A DNA stretch of 64,000 nt from Astragalus membranaceus (lineage: Eukaryota; Streptophyta; Magnoliopsida; Fabales; Fabaceae). The notes under the pieces were generated by a model that saw only the letters and a list, made by a program, of their open reading frames with translations, was not told the DNA's origin and did not search any database. The position numbers and the translations under genes were made by a program. Location: NCBI GenBank assembly GCA_039519185.1, contig CM076854.1:159490666-159554665 (forward strand), written 5' to 3'. Positions within the stretch are counted from its first letter, which is position 1; every line of letters begins with the position of its first letter. Positions 34,596 to 47,699 of the stretch are shown here, piece by piece.

Positions 34596-36764
34596 ATGGA
34601 ATCCGCTGCACGGAGAAGAGGAGGAGGTGCTTTGGAAGCCCTTTCCAAGGTTATTATGCGTCGCAACTCTGTCTATGTTACCTTCATCATCGCTGGTGCC
34701 TTCCTCGGAGAACGGGTTTGTTATTCTTCCCTTTTTATCCTCCTCATATTAGATTTAGTTTGATTGTTTTTTTTTTGCTGAGAGAAGATCCGTGAATTTC
34801 GTTGCAGGCTGTGGATTATGGAGTTCACAAGCTTTGGGAGTACAATAATGTTGGGGTAATTAATCTCCTTGACTCCATGGCTAATCAATTCGATATTATC
34901 TTGCTTGACATGTCTTCTGCAGTTAGTTTTCCGAGATTATAAATCCATGTTACTACTCATCAAATTGAATACCATTTCTTCAGTATAAAAAAAATGGATA
35001 CCATGCTTTTATTAATATGTTACTTTGATTAAATTCCAGATCTTCGTCCCAGCATTTGTTTTAAGATTTTTTATCATCTTATAATTTTGAAAGCGATTAA
35101 GCTTCTAAAATTTCTACCATTTGGATTGCAGAGATAGATAGTTCATGATATTTTCTACAATTTATCCATTGAATTATTTCTCGTTTTTTTTTTATATAAA
35201 ATAATCTCTTAGGGTCAAGTTTTCCATTTTATTGTGATTATATATTGGATATATTCGATTATGGTTCTTTTTTACACAATGCTATACTAAAATTTGTCTA
35301 ATCTTGATGACCACACCAGCCGGGAGCTAAGACGTAGTTGTTGTACTATGATTATCAATCAAACAGGCACCTCTTGATAGTGCATAATTGATTACCTCAT
35401 TAATTTTGTCAGATATTTGATTAGGTTATGTTGTTTCTTATTGGATTTTGCTTGGTATTGCTTTGAAGATTTTGGGTTAATAGTAAAAGCTGTATAACTG
35501 ACAACCTAGCATCGAAATCAGAACTTTCATTTTCCATCACTATGAAGTGTAGATTCATAAGGAGGAATTGTTTTCCTTTAACTTGCTCATCATTGTTTGC
35601 AACTTGTACTATCCGCGCAAAATTTTAGTTAAAGATTTCTTAATTATATGTTTGGTATGTTGCATTTTGTGTGCCACTGATCTTATTCATTAGTCTCTAT
35701 TGCTGTATTTGGTGTTTCTTTTGATTCTCTGTCACAAATTGGTGCCCATGTCTTGGCATATTTAGCTAGTTCCGACCGCAGTTCCTTGTTTCCTACATCA
35801 TGGTGCTACTTGATAATGTTAATGTGTTGCATCTAATTAGAAGTCTGTGAATACAGTTCATTTGCAAATAGTTTAGCATAAGTTTTGCATTCAAGTGATC
35901 TTTTGGTTGTGGATGAAGCAATTTTGGCGCATCATGGTGTTACTTGTTTTGTTTGGTATCATTCGTTTCATCCAAGTTTTATCAATAGATTTATCCTTTT
36001 TCGTTGTATAATATACTTCCAAGTTCCATTGCTCCCCTCTTCAGAAGAAATTAAGAAAAGTTATTAAAGAGAATGTCTTTTTCCTCTAATATGTGCAAAA
36101 GCAACACACCTCTGATGTCCATATATTTGTGAGGCAACTCTTTCCCCCCTTCATTTTCCTTATCTCAAGAACTCATCAGGGGACATGAATTGATCGTCAC
36201 TTCCAGTTGCCATTCCTTTCACAGTTTTACTACCAAGATCTTTAAGCTGTCTTTTTCCATGCCACTTGTTGGCAATCTTCCTTTCATGGTCGAACTCTTT
36301 CTTAACAAAAGGAAAGAGAAAATAGTTGTGATTATCCATTGCTCATAAACTCATAATAAGTTATCCTCTGCTGTTTACTTTTATTTTTTACCTGATCAAA
36401 TATAGTTTGCAAATACCATTGTTGGTATTATGTTGTCACTCCCATGTGTCTATTGCCACCTATCACTGTCCTATTTTCATACTGACTGTGACATATGTCT
36501 TTTGATTTTATTTTGCGGCCCGTGATTGTGTTGTTTTTTCAAAATTATTACTGTGAATACCGAATAGTAAATCATTTATCTGATAATTTCTAACTATTAT
36601 TTCTTTGTTTTTGAATATTTTGATCTGATATGCTCTATGATTCCTAATTCAAATTTAATTTAGCAGTTCATGACTTTACTATTCAATTATAAATATGCTT
36701 TTTCGATCTGCAGAAGCGATATGAAGACATTTCTGTGCTAGGGCAGAGGCCGACAGATGAATGA
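34596..36764 (+). CDS. QCR9: Cytochrome b-c1 complex subunit 9 (QCR9)
   Basis: Small single-span subunit of mitochondrial respiratory complex III, in the inner membrane near the Rieske protein. Exons 34596-34715, 34808-34855 and 36714-36764 join in phase 0 and give 72 residues, the family's usual length. The Arg-rich start (MESAARRRGGG) precedes a conserved core, RRNSVYVTFIIAGAFLGER (about residues 22-40, the membrane span), then AVDYGVHKLWEYNNVGKRY and the short acidic tail. The second intron is long (1,858 bp) and AT-rich, with no feature recognised in it. Confidence 0.95.
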
Positions 36765-37549
36765 ATTGTCTGACTTTAGCCATTTTGAAGTTTTATTATA
36801 TTCATGGAAGTTTGAAGCGAACATTTATGAGCTGGAAGCACTTTCCATTTTGAAATAAGTGCCATTTGTTTGTCTTTACAGGCTTAAGTCATGCATGGTT
36901 TCTTTTCCTTGCTGTTGGAAATATAAAATGTTGAACTACTGCAAATTTAATGTTTCTTTTAGACGATTTATCCTGAAACGTTGGATTATGAAAATCGCTT
37001 GCATATAAATTAGCTTATTTTCTGATAGTTTGCATGTGGAAAACAATTAGTGCCCAGTGATTTCACTTCACTAATGAGTAATAACATTACAAGTTTACAG
37101 TTCCTGCCGAGGTTCAAATCAAACATCTATACAGAAAGTTTAGGACTGATTCTACGCAAGTTGTGTTGAAAATAAAAACAGGTAGAGGTGATATACTTAA
37201 GCAAGACTCTTAACATGCTTTTTGTCAAAAAAAAGTAAGTCTTGCATGCTAGCGTTAGTCAAAGAAGGCCAATTGTGACCAACAAGATGAAAGTCGAAAT
37301 GGTACATGCCCTTGTTTTCGTAGAAAATTGCATGTGGTCCTGGTGTCTCTTTTGAAAATCGAACTAGATTGTATTATATATAAATTATAAATTATATAAA
37401 CAATTTTTTTTAGAGTCCCAACAGAAATATTGAACCCTCAGAATCTGGTTAGTGTCGAGCTGTGCTTATGTATCAATCTTAAATTTGGTTTCAATAAAAT
37501 TCCATTATTCTTTTTGGAATATATTAGTCTTTCATTTAAAAGATCTAAT
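36765..37549. other. QCR9 3' flank
   Basis: 3' untranslated region and spacer up to the LINE. AT-rich, with no other gene or terminal repeat recognised. Confidence 0.5.
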
Positions 37550-37610
37550 GAGAGATCTCTATCTCTCTCTAAGTAAAACTAAAAAACTCTCTCGCGAGCG
37601 CTGCTAGGGC

Positions 37611-39474
37611 ATGAGTCTTCCCACCCTTGCCAACTTGACGGCCGCCTCCGCTGAAGAACTGGATTCCCTGCGAAGGAGCAAAAAGAAATGTAAGACACAA
37701 GAGCCAACCTTGAACAATGGTTCAGTTGAAGAGAAAATGACAGAGGCAGCTGCTGAAGTACATTTTCAGAAGCAAAATGGCAATACCTCTTTCAAAGAGG
37801 CGTTAATGAAATAGTGCCCTAACGTCAATCTTGATAATGTTGTTTGGGTTGAATTGATTGAAGAAATTTCTACTGATAAGATGAAGGAGAAATGCGATGA
37901 AACCCTAATACCAGAAAAGAGTTCTCTTCCTTCTGATTCAATCATTCCTACTGTTCCTGTCTCTAAAGAGGAGCTAGGAGATTGGGTGAAACCTTGGCAA
38001 AACACACTAGTGGTGAAAGTGCTAGGTAAAAGGGTGAACTATAGGCTTCTTGAGAACAGGTTACGCAGAGATTGGGTTCACCATGGTAAGATGAAGATCA
38101 CTGATTTAGCAGAGGACTTTTATCTGGTACATCTCTCATCTATTGATGACTACAAACACACCCTATTTGATGGTCCATGGAAGGTAGCAGATCACTATCT
38201 GATTGTGCAAAGGTGGAGACCTTTGTTCTCTCTCACGGCTTCAATTACTCAAAAGGTTGCTGTATGGATTCGCGTTCCCAAACTGCCTATGGAACTGTGT
38301 AATGCAGTGTTCCTAAACAGACTAGGTTCTACACTAGGTACAATGCTCAAAATTGACCAGCTTACTTCCTTACACCCTAGGGGGAAATTTGCAAGAATAT
38401 GTGTTGAACTTGATTTGGAGAAACCTCTAGCTTCACATTTTTACACTTGTGGAATGAAACTCCTGTTGGAGTATGAAGGGCTTCATTAGGAAGATATGGC
38501 CATAAGAAAGATCAATGTAGTGAAGGTGTGGTGAATGTGGTTAACATCCAAGGTCAACAAGACCAGCCTAGACAACAAGAGATGAGCAAGCAACAGGAAG
38601 GTACATGGGCTGGAGTTGCAACACCAGAGAGGCAGTAGAATGAGCAAACTGAGCAGAACACTGAGAGTATTAGAATGGACGGTGAAACTCCTATTGAAGA
38701 CGATAATTCCTTGGGACCTTGGAATATTCCAAAGTACAATATTAAGAAGAAGGGTGGAGCTAATGGTAAAGGCAATATTAAGAAGAATGAGAACCCCATG
38801 AAATCTGAGGGTATCTCTGGAGGGAGTAAGAAGACAAATAGGCCTCCTATGCCTACCAAGGAAGATCAAGATTTGATTGTTGAACAAACTCCTATTGACC
38901 AAAAGAATCCTGTCTCTATTGCTACTATTGCTGATATTTCAAGAAGATGGACTAAGCCTAAAATTAGAAATACCCTTGGTGGAAAAAATCCTCAAATCCT
39001 TACTAAAGGAAAAGGGGTCACTAAACATGGTAAAGGAATCTCTCGCAAAGACACTGGGGTGGTATTTAAAGGAACTTCTAAAGGTAAGAAGATTGTCAAA
39101 CTTTTCCCTATAAGGTTATAGATGCTGACAAGGAGAATATACCTTCAACTAGTTTTCAAAATGAGCTTAAGGAAAAGAAAAAACAAGAAGAACATATCAT
39201 GGCTTATATGAAAACTATGTATAATTCCCATGGAGAAAATCTTTTAAATAAGTTTAGAAGTGATCAATCCATTAGGACTGCTTTAGGGCAGATTGATGAA
39301 AATGACAAGATTAGGGCTGAAGCTCTTCAGAAAGCTCTAGAAGGTAATAATATGGTTAGCAATACCATAACCAGTAGCCACCTTGATCAGGATGCTGAGA
39401 AAGTTACCTTATTGAAGAGAGGAGATTGTGCTCCTATGGATGCTAGTGAGGAGTTAGAGCCTCAAACCTCTTAA
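37611..39474 (+). pseudogene. LINE ORF1 (DUF4283 gag-like protein), disrupted
   Basis: The nucleic-acid-binding ORF1 protein of plant L1 elements. The DUF4283-type domain spans about 37980-38470 (LENRLRRDWVHHGKMKITDL, DYKHTLFDGPWKVADHYL, VAVWIRVPKLPMEL). A single TAG at 37812 interrupts the first frame. At 38487 the zinc knuckle lacks its first half: GLH is followed directly by GRYGHKKDQC, so a small deletion removed the first two cysteines and shifted frame. Another TAG near 38638 and a frame change near 39121 follow. The tail (to 39474) is Lys-rich then acidic. Confidence 0.85.
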
Positions 39475-40358
39475 CAATCTTACTGAATCTTATCTGTTGG
39501 AATTGTCGTGGGACTGATTCCAAGGGTTTTGCTAGTCTTGTTAAAGACATGAAAAGGGAATATGATGCTTCTTTTATTGCACTTCTAGAGACCCACACTA
39601 GTGGAACTAGAGCTAAAAGGATTGCGAGAAGAATGAGTTTTGATAATCAGTTAATCAAAGATGCTAGAGGCCAAGCTGGTGGCATTTTGCTTTTATGGGA
39701 TTCCAATCACTGGGATCTTCATATTCTTAAAGATTCTAAACAGTTGATTCATGTAGAAGTCAAAGTTCTTAATAAGGCTTCTTGGTTTCTAACTATTGTT
39801 TATGGCAGCCCTCATTATACTCAAAGACAGGCTCTATGGGATGAAATACAATATATTTATGCTGAGATAGATGGGGCTTGGACTCTTATTGGAGATTTTA
39901 ATGCCATCCTGAAAGATTGTGAAAGGGTAGGACCTGCTCTCTCTCAAAACAGAAGTGCTGAAGTTGGGTTCCAAGCCACTATTGACAGATGTAGTCTTAT
40001 GGGTGTGGGGTTTAGTGGAGATCCTTTTACTTGGGCTAGGGGAACTACCAGGAAGAGATTGGACAGAGCATTGTGTAATCTTGATTGGAGGTTGCGATTT
40101 GAAGAGATTGTCATTAATCATCTTCCTAAGTTAAAATCAGACCACACTCCTCTCCTTATGAATTTTGACATTAGAAGACAGAGGAATAGAAGGAGAAGAC
40201 CCTTCAGGTTTGAGGCTATATGGCTCACACACCCTACTTTCAACAATCTGATGCTAGACAATTGGAGACCTAATCTTGCTTGTGTCCCTAGTCAACTTAG
40301 AGAGCTGCAAGGAACTCTTCAAGAGTGGAACCAAGAGCTGTTTGGTAACGTATTCTAT

Positions 40359-41256
40359 CACCACAAGAAAAACGCGCATTACCGGCGGATTTTTTCCGCC
40401 GGTACGGTTCCGGCGGTAATTTGGCATTTCTGGCGGATTTTTTCCGCCAGTAAATTTCCGGCGAAAAAAATAGGTTTTCCAGTGGATTTTTTTTTAAAAT
40501 TATTTATTTATTTTTTTAAAAATAGGTTTCAATTTTTTTTTTCCACTCTCCTCATTTCTTATAAATAAAACTTTCTCCTACACTCTTCTCATTCTCTCAT
40601 TTCACTCTTTATTTCCTTCTCATACTCTCCAATCTCTATAAATTTCTCTACATATCTCTCTTCTATATTTCCTCTTTCTTCTTCCTTCTCATTCACTCTC
40701 TTCTCAAATCTTCTCACATACATACACTTCATTTTTCTCAATCTCTTCTCAAAATCTTCACACATTCATACACTTCATTTTTCTCAAATCTCTTCTCTTC
40801 TCTTCTCAAATATTCAGTCTACGAATTTAAATAATTAAAATAATATTAATTTTTTAAATAAACGAATTTAAATAAACGAATTTTTAAAAAAGAAATAAAT
40901 TAAATAAGAAATAAATTAAAATAAACGAATTTAAAAAAAGAAATAAATTAAAAACAAATTAAAAAAATTAAATAATATTTTTAAAATAAATTACTGGCGA
41001 ATTTTATTAATTTACCGGTGGATTTTATTAAATTACCGGCGGATTTTATTAAATTACCGGCGTAATTTTTAAAAAATTAATTACCGGCGGATTTTGGGTG
41101 ATTACCGGCGGAATATCCGCCGGTAACCGTTACCTGCGGGCGAATTACCGGCGGATTTTCGGCGGAAAATATTCGCCGATAATGTCCAATTTCTGGCGGA
41201 TTTTGGCCATTACCGGCGGATTTTGTCCGCCGGAAATCCCCCTTTTTCTTGTAGTG
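40359..41256. mobile_element. Non-autonomous CACTA element in LINE ORF2
   Basis: 898 bp, with ends CACCACAAGAAAAA (left) and the reverse of CACTACAAGAAAAA (right). It is flanked by the 3-bp duplication TAT (40356-40358 and 41257-41259), as expected for CACTA elements. Subterminal regions are packed with CCGGCGGA / TCCGCCGG motifs in both orientations. The centre is AT-rich with TTCTC-type simple sequence. Removal with one TAT restores the LINE reading frame. Confidence 0.93.
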
Positions 41257-43774
41257 TATCAAAAGAAAACTCTCTGGAGGAAGCTAAAGAATGTGGAGAA
41301 AAGAATGATTCATGGCAGATCTGTACTGCTTCTAACCTTGCATAATTCTACTTGGAAGTTGTATGAAGATATTTTAGCTAAAGAAGAACTTATGTGGTAT
41401 CAGAAGTCTCGTGCTAAATGGATTGAATTTGGTGATTGAAACACCAAATATTTTCATGGAGTAACAACTGTGAGAAGAAGGAAGAATCATATCAGAACTC
41501 TGCAGGACAATAATGGAGTTTGGATTGATGATCCCTTGGAGCTTGAGAGAATTGCCACTGATTATTTCAAGGACCTTTTCTCCTCTAATGAGCCCCTTGC
41601 CCCATATGTGCTAGAAGGTCATTTTCCTATCTTGGATCCTCTCATGCTCTCAGATATTGAGAGAGATATTACTAATGAAGAAATCTACAGAACCATAAAA
41701 ATATAGGAGCCTACAAGTCCCCTGGTCCTGATGGCTATCAAGCCATTTTTTTTCCAGAATCAGTGGAAAGTGGTTGGGAATGACTTCTGTAGACTGATCA
41801 AGGACTGCTGGGAGAACCCGGGGAGAATTAAGGAGCTTAATTCTACATTTCTTGCTCTCATACCTAAGGTTGACCATGTGACCTCTATGAAACAATTTAG
41901 ACCTATTGGACTGTGTAATGTAACCTACAAAATAATCACTAAACTCCTATCCAGTAGGTTAAGAGAGGCTCTTCAACACATCATTGGTCCTGCCCAGGCT
42001 TCTTTTATACTTAAAAGACAAATTCATGACAATATTGTCATAGCTCAGGAGATATTTCACTCAATGAGGAGTAAGAGTGGAAAAAAGGGTGGATGGCCAT
42101 CAAAATAGACCTTGAGAAGGCCTATGATAGATTGAGATGGGAATTTGTTAAAGATACTTTGGAGGACATTGGTATCCCTAGCAAATTGATTCAAATAATA
42201 TGGCAATGCGTTACTACTCCTACAATGCAAGTTTTGTGGAATGGAGAGGCTCTGGAGGAGTTTAATATTAATAGGGGCATTAGGCAAGGAGATCCCATCT
42301 CTCCTTATCTTTTTGTCTTCTGTATCGAAAGACTCTTTCAAGTGATTGAACAAGAGGTGCAGGACAGTAGCTGGAAACCTATACAGCTTGCTAGAGGTGG
42401 CCCTAAAATCTCTCACCTGGCTTTTGGAGATGATCTGTTACTGTTTGCAGAGGCCAACACTGACCAAGCAGAGCTCCTTCATCAAACTCTCCTGAATTTT
42501 AGTCTGAGTTCAGATCAAAAGGTCAGCCATGATAAAACTCGAATTTATTTCTCTAAAATTGTGCCTAAATTGTTAAGGAATGACATTTGTAATGTGCTTG
42601 GCTACAACTCTACTGAGGATCTTGGTAAATATTTGGGAGTGCCCTTATTTCACAAGAGAGTTGGATACAATACATTCAAGTTTGTGGTGGACAAAGTCAA
42701 GCAGAGACTTAGTGCTTGGAAGACTAGAACCCTCTCCTTTGCTGGGTAGGTGACCTTAGCCAAATCAGTGGTTCAATCTATGCCTAATTATGTCATGCAA
42801 TCTACTGTGATCCCTAGAAGTATTTGTTATGAGATTGACAAATTATGCAGAGGTTTTATCTGGGGAGACGAGGAGGGTCAAAGGAAGGTGCATTTGATCA
42901 GCTGGGAGAAGATTTGTAGGCCTAAAAATGTTGGGGGTTTGGGTCTTAAGTCTGCTAGGACTACCAATTCTGCCTTCATGATGAAGGCTTTGTGGAATTT
43001 CTGCAAGCCTAGTGACAGTTTATGGCAGAAGGTTATCGGAAGCAATTATAAGTGTGGTTGGAGAGATCTTCCTAAATTGGATTCTAAAAAATTTGGATCA
43101 AATTTTTGGAATGCCTTTGTGCTACTTGGGAGGACTTCAGGAACCTAATTGTTTGGCAAATAGGTAATGGTGAAAGCATCAGATTCTGGAGTGATACTTG
43201 GGTTACTGGAGGTGAAGCTCTAGCTAATTATTGTACTTGTCAACTCAATGATGATGATATAAAAATGACTATTAGTCACTTTGTGAACTATATTGGTAAT
43301 TGGAATCTGTCTACAGTTGAGAACTTACTCCCTAACAATATGATTTCCAGAATTACAGCCATGAACTCTATTCTTCAGCATGAAGACTATTTCAACTGGG
43401 GTGAAACCCTTGATGGTAAATTTACAACTAAGTCTGCTTATGCAGCTATTCAAGGTCCTAATCCTAACCCTCATGAGACAATTTTCAAGTATATTTGGAA
43501 GTGGAAAGGTCCTGAAAGAATCAGATCCCTTCTTTGGAAACTTGGGCATGAAAGTGTTCTTACCAACAAGGAGAGACAGAGAAGAACGATGTCTCAGTCT
43601 GGAATTTGTCCTAGCTGCCATGAAAGTGATGAATCTTTGTTCCATTGCTTCCGTGATTGTAGGAAAAGTTTCAGCATCTGGAGCAGTTTTAACATAAGAA
43701 ACAGAGAAGAGTTTTTCAGTATGCATGACTGGAAAAAATGGATGAAATTGAATCTGAGTAATCACACTTACAGA

Positions 43775-44581
43775 CAAGGGCGGATCTACATGTAACCGAG
43801 GGTGTGCAGCTGCACACTCTCAAATTTAAAAATTTGCACTAATACCCCTATAAAAAATATATTTTGACACTCCTAGTTTTATTTTTGGCACATCCTACTA
43901 CTATTTTTCTCTTTCCATTCCTAGCTGCTCTTTCATATTGCAGCTTCAGGAGCAGTTGGTAGTGTAACTATGGGGTAATTTTGGTTATCAAAAAATAATA
44001 TATGTATTTAGATAATTAGGTATATTTTAAATTTAGCTACCCCAATAATATGTTATTTAGCTACTCCAACTAACTTTATTTGTCTAATGAGATAAAAGAA
44101 TAATAACAAGTCCATTAGTCTAATTAGTCTCATTTGATCAAAAAAATCTATTATTATCACAAACAAATATAGTTATTTTTGTTAACTTGGTGATTATAGT
44201 CTTCTTATTTTACTTTGACAATTTTTGTCCCCAATTTTTCCCTCAAAATTATATATTATTTGCCCTTTTGGTCCTAAAAAATCTTGATTTTTGGAAAAAT
44301 AAAGGAATAAAATTAAACAATCCATGATTTATAGCAACCAAAAGTGCAATGAAAAATCACAAAGACCAAAATTACCAAATTAGAAGAATAAAATATGTTT
44401 ATTTGGTATACACCATCGCGGTAAAAACTTTTTAAGGTAGGTGAGATAAAGTCAAACATTTTTTATGATGTGTTGTTTCGTGATTGACTGACGTTGTAAA
44501 AAAATTCTACACGGCGATATATATTAATTGTTAAATTAAATTGTTTGACCACCCTGGACCAGGGTCCTAGATACGCCACTG
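43775..44581. mobile_element. Non-autonomous hAT element in LINE ORF2
   Basis: 807 bp, beginning CAAGGGCGGATCTA and ending TAGATACGCCACTG (imperfect inverted ends). It is flanked by identical 8-bp duplications, CTTACAGA, at 43767-43774 and 44582-44589. Eight-base duplications with CA..TG ends fit hAT. It is non-coding. An internal TGTGCAGCTGCACA palindrome lies near the left end. Confidence 0.92.
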
Positions 44582-45354
44582 CTTACAGAGATGAAGATCC
44601 TCATTGGAATATTATCTCTGGAGTGGTGATTGATACCATATGGAGAACGAGGAACGATTGGGTGTTTTCGCAAAAACACTCCCCTGTCAACGGATTTGTG
44701 ATTTCTGTTCGCAATCAAGTGGATCGAATTGTGGAAATCAACAAGAGGAATTTGGGGCTAGCCCCAAACCCTAATCATCAAGCTATCAATTCCAGAAATG
44801 GGTGAACTCCCCCGCCGGTTGAATCGTGGAAGCTTAATTGTGATGGCTCTGTTAAAGGTAATGGTAGAGAAGCTGGTTGTGGAGGCATTCTGCGGGACTG
44901 TCATGGTGAATTGGTCTTCGCCTTCTCCTACAAACTTGATGCTTTCTCAGTTGTGGAAGCTGAAATATGGGGCATTTATCATGGTCTCTCAATTGCGTGG
45001 TGTAGAGGATTCGAGAACTTGATTGTGGAGTCCGATTCAATGGATGCTATTGATGCTTTGTAGAATCACGATGGTGGTAGTAGTAGCTGGAACGATTTGG
45101 TTCGTGATACATTGGAAGTTGGAGATGGAAAAATGAAGTGAGTAGTTGGTAATTTAGAGAGAATTCAATGAAGCTGCAGATTCATTGGCTAAAGCCAGCC
45201 ATAGGATAACAGAGCCTTTTGTAATTTTTAATGAAGTTCCAGATTTTTTAGTCAATGTTTTGAACATGGACATTTGCGTGTCTCCTGACCCTTCAATGAG
45301 AATTATCTAGTTGGGCCTGTTGGCCCTAACTTTCACCAAAAAAAAAAGAGAGAT

Positions 45355-45789
45355 TATTATACTGGAAATTGTCACATTATTCTTTTCGAAGGAAGTTTTG
45401 TTCCAATTGGTTCTTTGCTCGTATACAGGCTTTCTTTGGTCTCCCTCCCCTTTTGACTGGTTTACAACCTTGGTTTGTGATACGTCCTCCACTCTTCCTT
45501 GCAAGTATGTGGTTGCCAAGGAGGCCATTTGGGACGCCCCATAGTGACATGGCGGCGGTGTATATGGTCTCTGATAGGTAAAAAGTAAAATGAAAAATTT
45601 AATTATAAGTGATAGAGAAATTATATAAACTAACATATAAAATCTCCAAATTTTTCGATCACTTATCTAAAATAATTTTTCATTTTAAATAATATAAATA
45701 AATAAACTAGCTTATATAAAATAATATAAATAAATATTTTAATCAATTCTTAAAGGGGCAAGTGGTTAATGCACTCTATCTAACTCCAG
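45355..45789. other. Spacer between LINE and solo LTR
   Basis: A short, relatively GC-rich stretch (45400-45560) is open in more than one frame but shows no domain I recognise. The remainder is AT-rich. Confidence 0.4.
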
Positions 45790-47015
45790 TGTAACATCCC
45801 CAAAATAATTAAGCTAATTATTTTGAAGTTAGCCCAATTAATTTAAATTAGTGCTTAATTAATGATTTTATTAATTGAGTGTTAGATTAATTAATAATTG
45901 GTGTAAGGTTTTAAATGAGTAATAGATAGAAAGGGATATTTTAGGGTTTTCACCCTTTTAAGTTAATTGTTATTAACTTATATTTATATTTATATATATA
46001 TATATATAAGTGAAAAAAGAAAAGAAAGAGATTAAAAGAAAGAGCGAGAATCGAATGAGGGAAGAAGGAAAAGAAAAGAAAAATGGTGGAGAAAGAAAGA
46101 GAAGAGGCGTAGGTGAGAAGAGAAGAGGGGGGGGGGGGGGAGGATCATCCATGAAATTTTTCATTCTTTTCACCATTTCATTCCTTGTTTCATCCTCTTC
46201 AATATGGTACCAAAATCATCACTTACAACTCACTCTCTCTCATTTTGCCATTTTCGATTTTGATGCATAAAAGAGGAGGTTTGAGGTGTTATGCTTCCAT
46301 TCATGAGTTTTAAAGCCATAGAAGTTCAAATATACGGTTGATTGGTAGCTTGGAGTGAAGGAATCAAAGATTGGGTGAGTTAGGGTTTGAAAATCAAATT
46401 TGGGGTTTTATGTGTTGAAGCATATGGAGGTTGAAGATGATGAATAGTGAATTCATGGAAGATTTATGGTTGAGTGAAAATTCAAAGCTTAGGAATCAAG
46501 GTTGGGTTTGTGAGAGGAGCTTTTGGAGCCTTAGGAGCCATTGTTGGTGTCTAGGTGCAAAACGAGGATTTCTCGAGTCTCGCGAGTCGAATGTTCGAGT
46601 GGCGAAAAGTCTCGGGGTTTTGTGATTTTCATCACGATAGGTGAGTTCTACTCACGTTTAGGATTTTATGTTTTGAATTGATTGATAAAGTGGTGTCTTT
46701 GATTGATTGATTGAAGTGAATTGTTATGTTAAATTAATGTCTCGATTTATTATACGTGATGAGAAATGTTTTTGTTTAAAAACCGTTGAAAATCATATTC
46801 GATATCAAATCTGTTTTTGATTGTTTGATGAATATGGTTTGTTATTAATTGATGTTGATTGAATATGTTTGAGGTGGATTGGATATGTATTGATGATGAT
46901 TTTTGTTGTTTGAACGTGTTTGTGAACCGTTTTTATGTTGGGAATTGACTGGAACAGGTATTGGAATTGATCGGAACGGTGAAAAACGTGAAACAGGATA
47001 AAAACAGAGTGCTGT

Positions 47016-47135
47016 CAAATGCGCACGACCCGTGCGTCCCAGGCGCACGGACTGTGCGTCTCATTCTGTTTCTATTTCTCAAAAACGCATTACAGGGCGC
47101 ACGACTCGTGCGTATGGGAGCACAGACCGTGTGCA
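47016..47135. repeat. GC-rich inverted and direct GCGCACG repeats in the solo LTR
   Basis: GCGCACGACCCGTGCGTC, GGCGCACGGACTGTGCGTC, GGCGCACGACTCGTGCGTA and GAGCACAGACCGTGTGC follow one another. Each is a short imperfect palindrome. They stand out in AT-rich surroundings. Confidence 0.7.
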
Positions 47136-47426
47136 GTGTTCTGTCTCTATTTCCAAAACTAGTCCGAAACGATCGATTCCAATCCTCTTCTCATCCTTTC
47201 CTAACCCTTTTCCAATGAAATTATTGTTTATATGCCATGAATTTGGCCATGTTTTAAGAGGTTTATGAAAAATGTTTTGAGATTATAAACGTTTCGAAAA
47301 ACCGAGCTTAGAGCACGTGTGAGGACATGTTTTATTGAAAAGGGAACAGACTATAAGTCCTAGGTGGTATTGTATAACTGACGCGGAATGATTATTATTA
47401 ATTCATCTAAACCGGTCTATGACTCA

Positions 47427-47560
47427 CGATATATAAATTATATCGAATGTAATTGACGGCCCAATGCGGGTGGATATATAAATTATATCGAATGTAATTG
47501 ACGGCCCTATGCGGGTGGATATATAAATTATATCGAGTCGGGGTGACGACCCCTATGGAT
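47427..47560. repeat. Tandem repeat of ~52 bp inside the solo LTR
   Basis: GATATATAAATTATATCGA occurs three times. The first two are followed by ATGTAATTGACGGCCC and TATGCGGGTG-type sequence. The last copy diverges into GTCGGGGTGACGACCCC. Confidence 0.8.
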
Positions 47561-47699
47561 TAGCATGCTAGGTGAGGGAAGTCATGAGCCATTGACCTAG
47601 GCCCCCATGATTTATGTTTTGCCTTTAGGAATTGTACACCTATTGGCCAGTTGGGGTTCACTTAAGCTTCTTCGGGTTGTTGGTGATGTGCTAAATATT

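Larger units (their letters stand above)
39483..45310 (+). pseudogene. LINE ORF2 (endonuclease, RT, RNase H), disrupted
   Basis: Endonuclease 39483-40358: LICWNCRG, LLETHTSG, TLIGDFNAIL, LKSDHTPLL. The usual initiating ATG appears as CTG. After the CACTA element the frame resumes at 41260. RT 41450-42750: KSPGPDGYQAIFF region, FRPIGLCNVTYKIITKLL, IKIDLEKAYDRLRWEF, GIRQGDPISPYLF, and FGDD for the usual FADD. A zf-RVT domain is near 43480-43660 (CPSCHESDESLFHCFRDC). RNase H after the hAT element: LNCDGSVKGN, VEAEIWGIYHG, VESDSMDA. Lesions: TGA 41437, frame changes near 41700, 41745 and 42085, TAG 42747, a frame change near 43110, and stops near 45061 and 45140. Confidence 0.88.
37557..45347 (+). 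mobile_element. Full-length L1-type LINE, dead, split by two DNA transposons
   Basis: Order: CT-rich 5' leader, ORF1 (37611-39474), ORF2 (39483-45310), A10 tail (45338-45347). GAGAGAT at 37550-37556 and again directly after the tail (45348-45354) is a candidate 7-bp target duplication; the sequence is simple, so this is moderate evidence. After removing the CACTA (40359-41256) and hAT (43775-44581) insertions the LINE is about 6.1 kb. Stops and frameshifts are spread over both ORFs. Confidence 0.88.

Noticed and set aside
45311..45636. Overlapping frames on both strands just after the LINE tail
   Set aside because: No recognisable domain on either strand; too short to support a gene.
46010..46270. 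Lys/Glu-rich frame
   Set aside because: Purine-rich simple sequence inside the probable solo LTR, including a G homopolymer.
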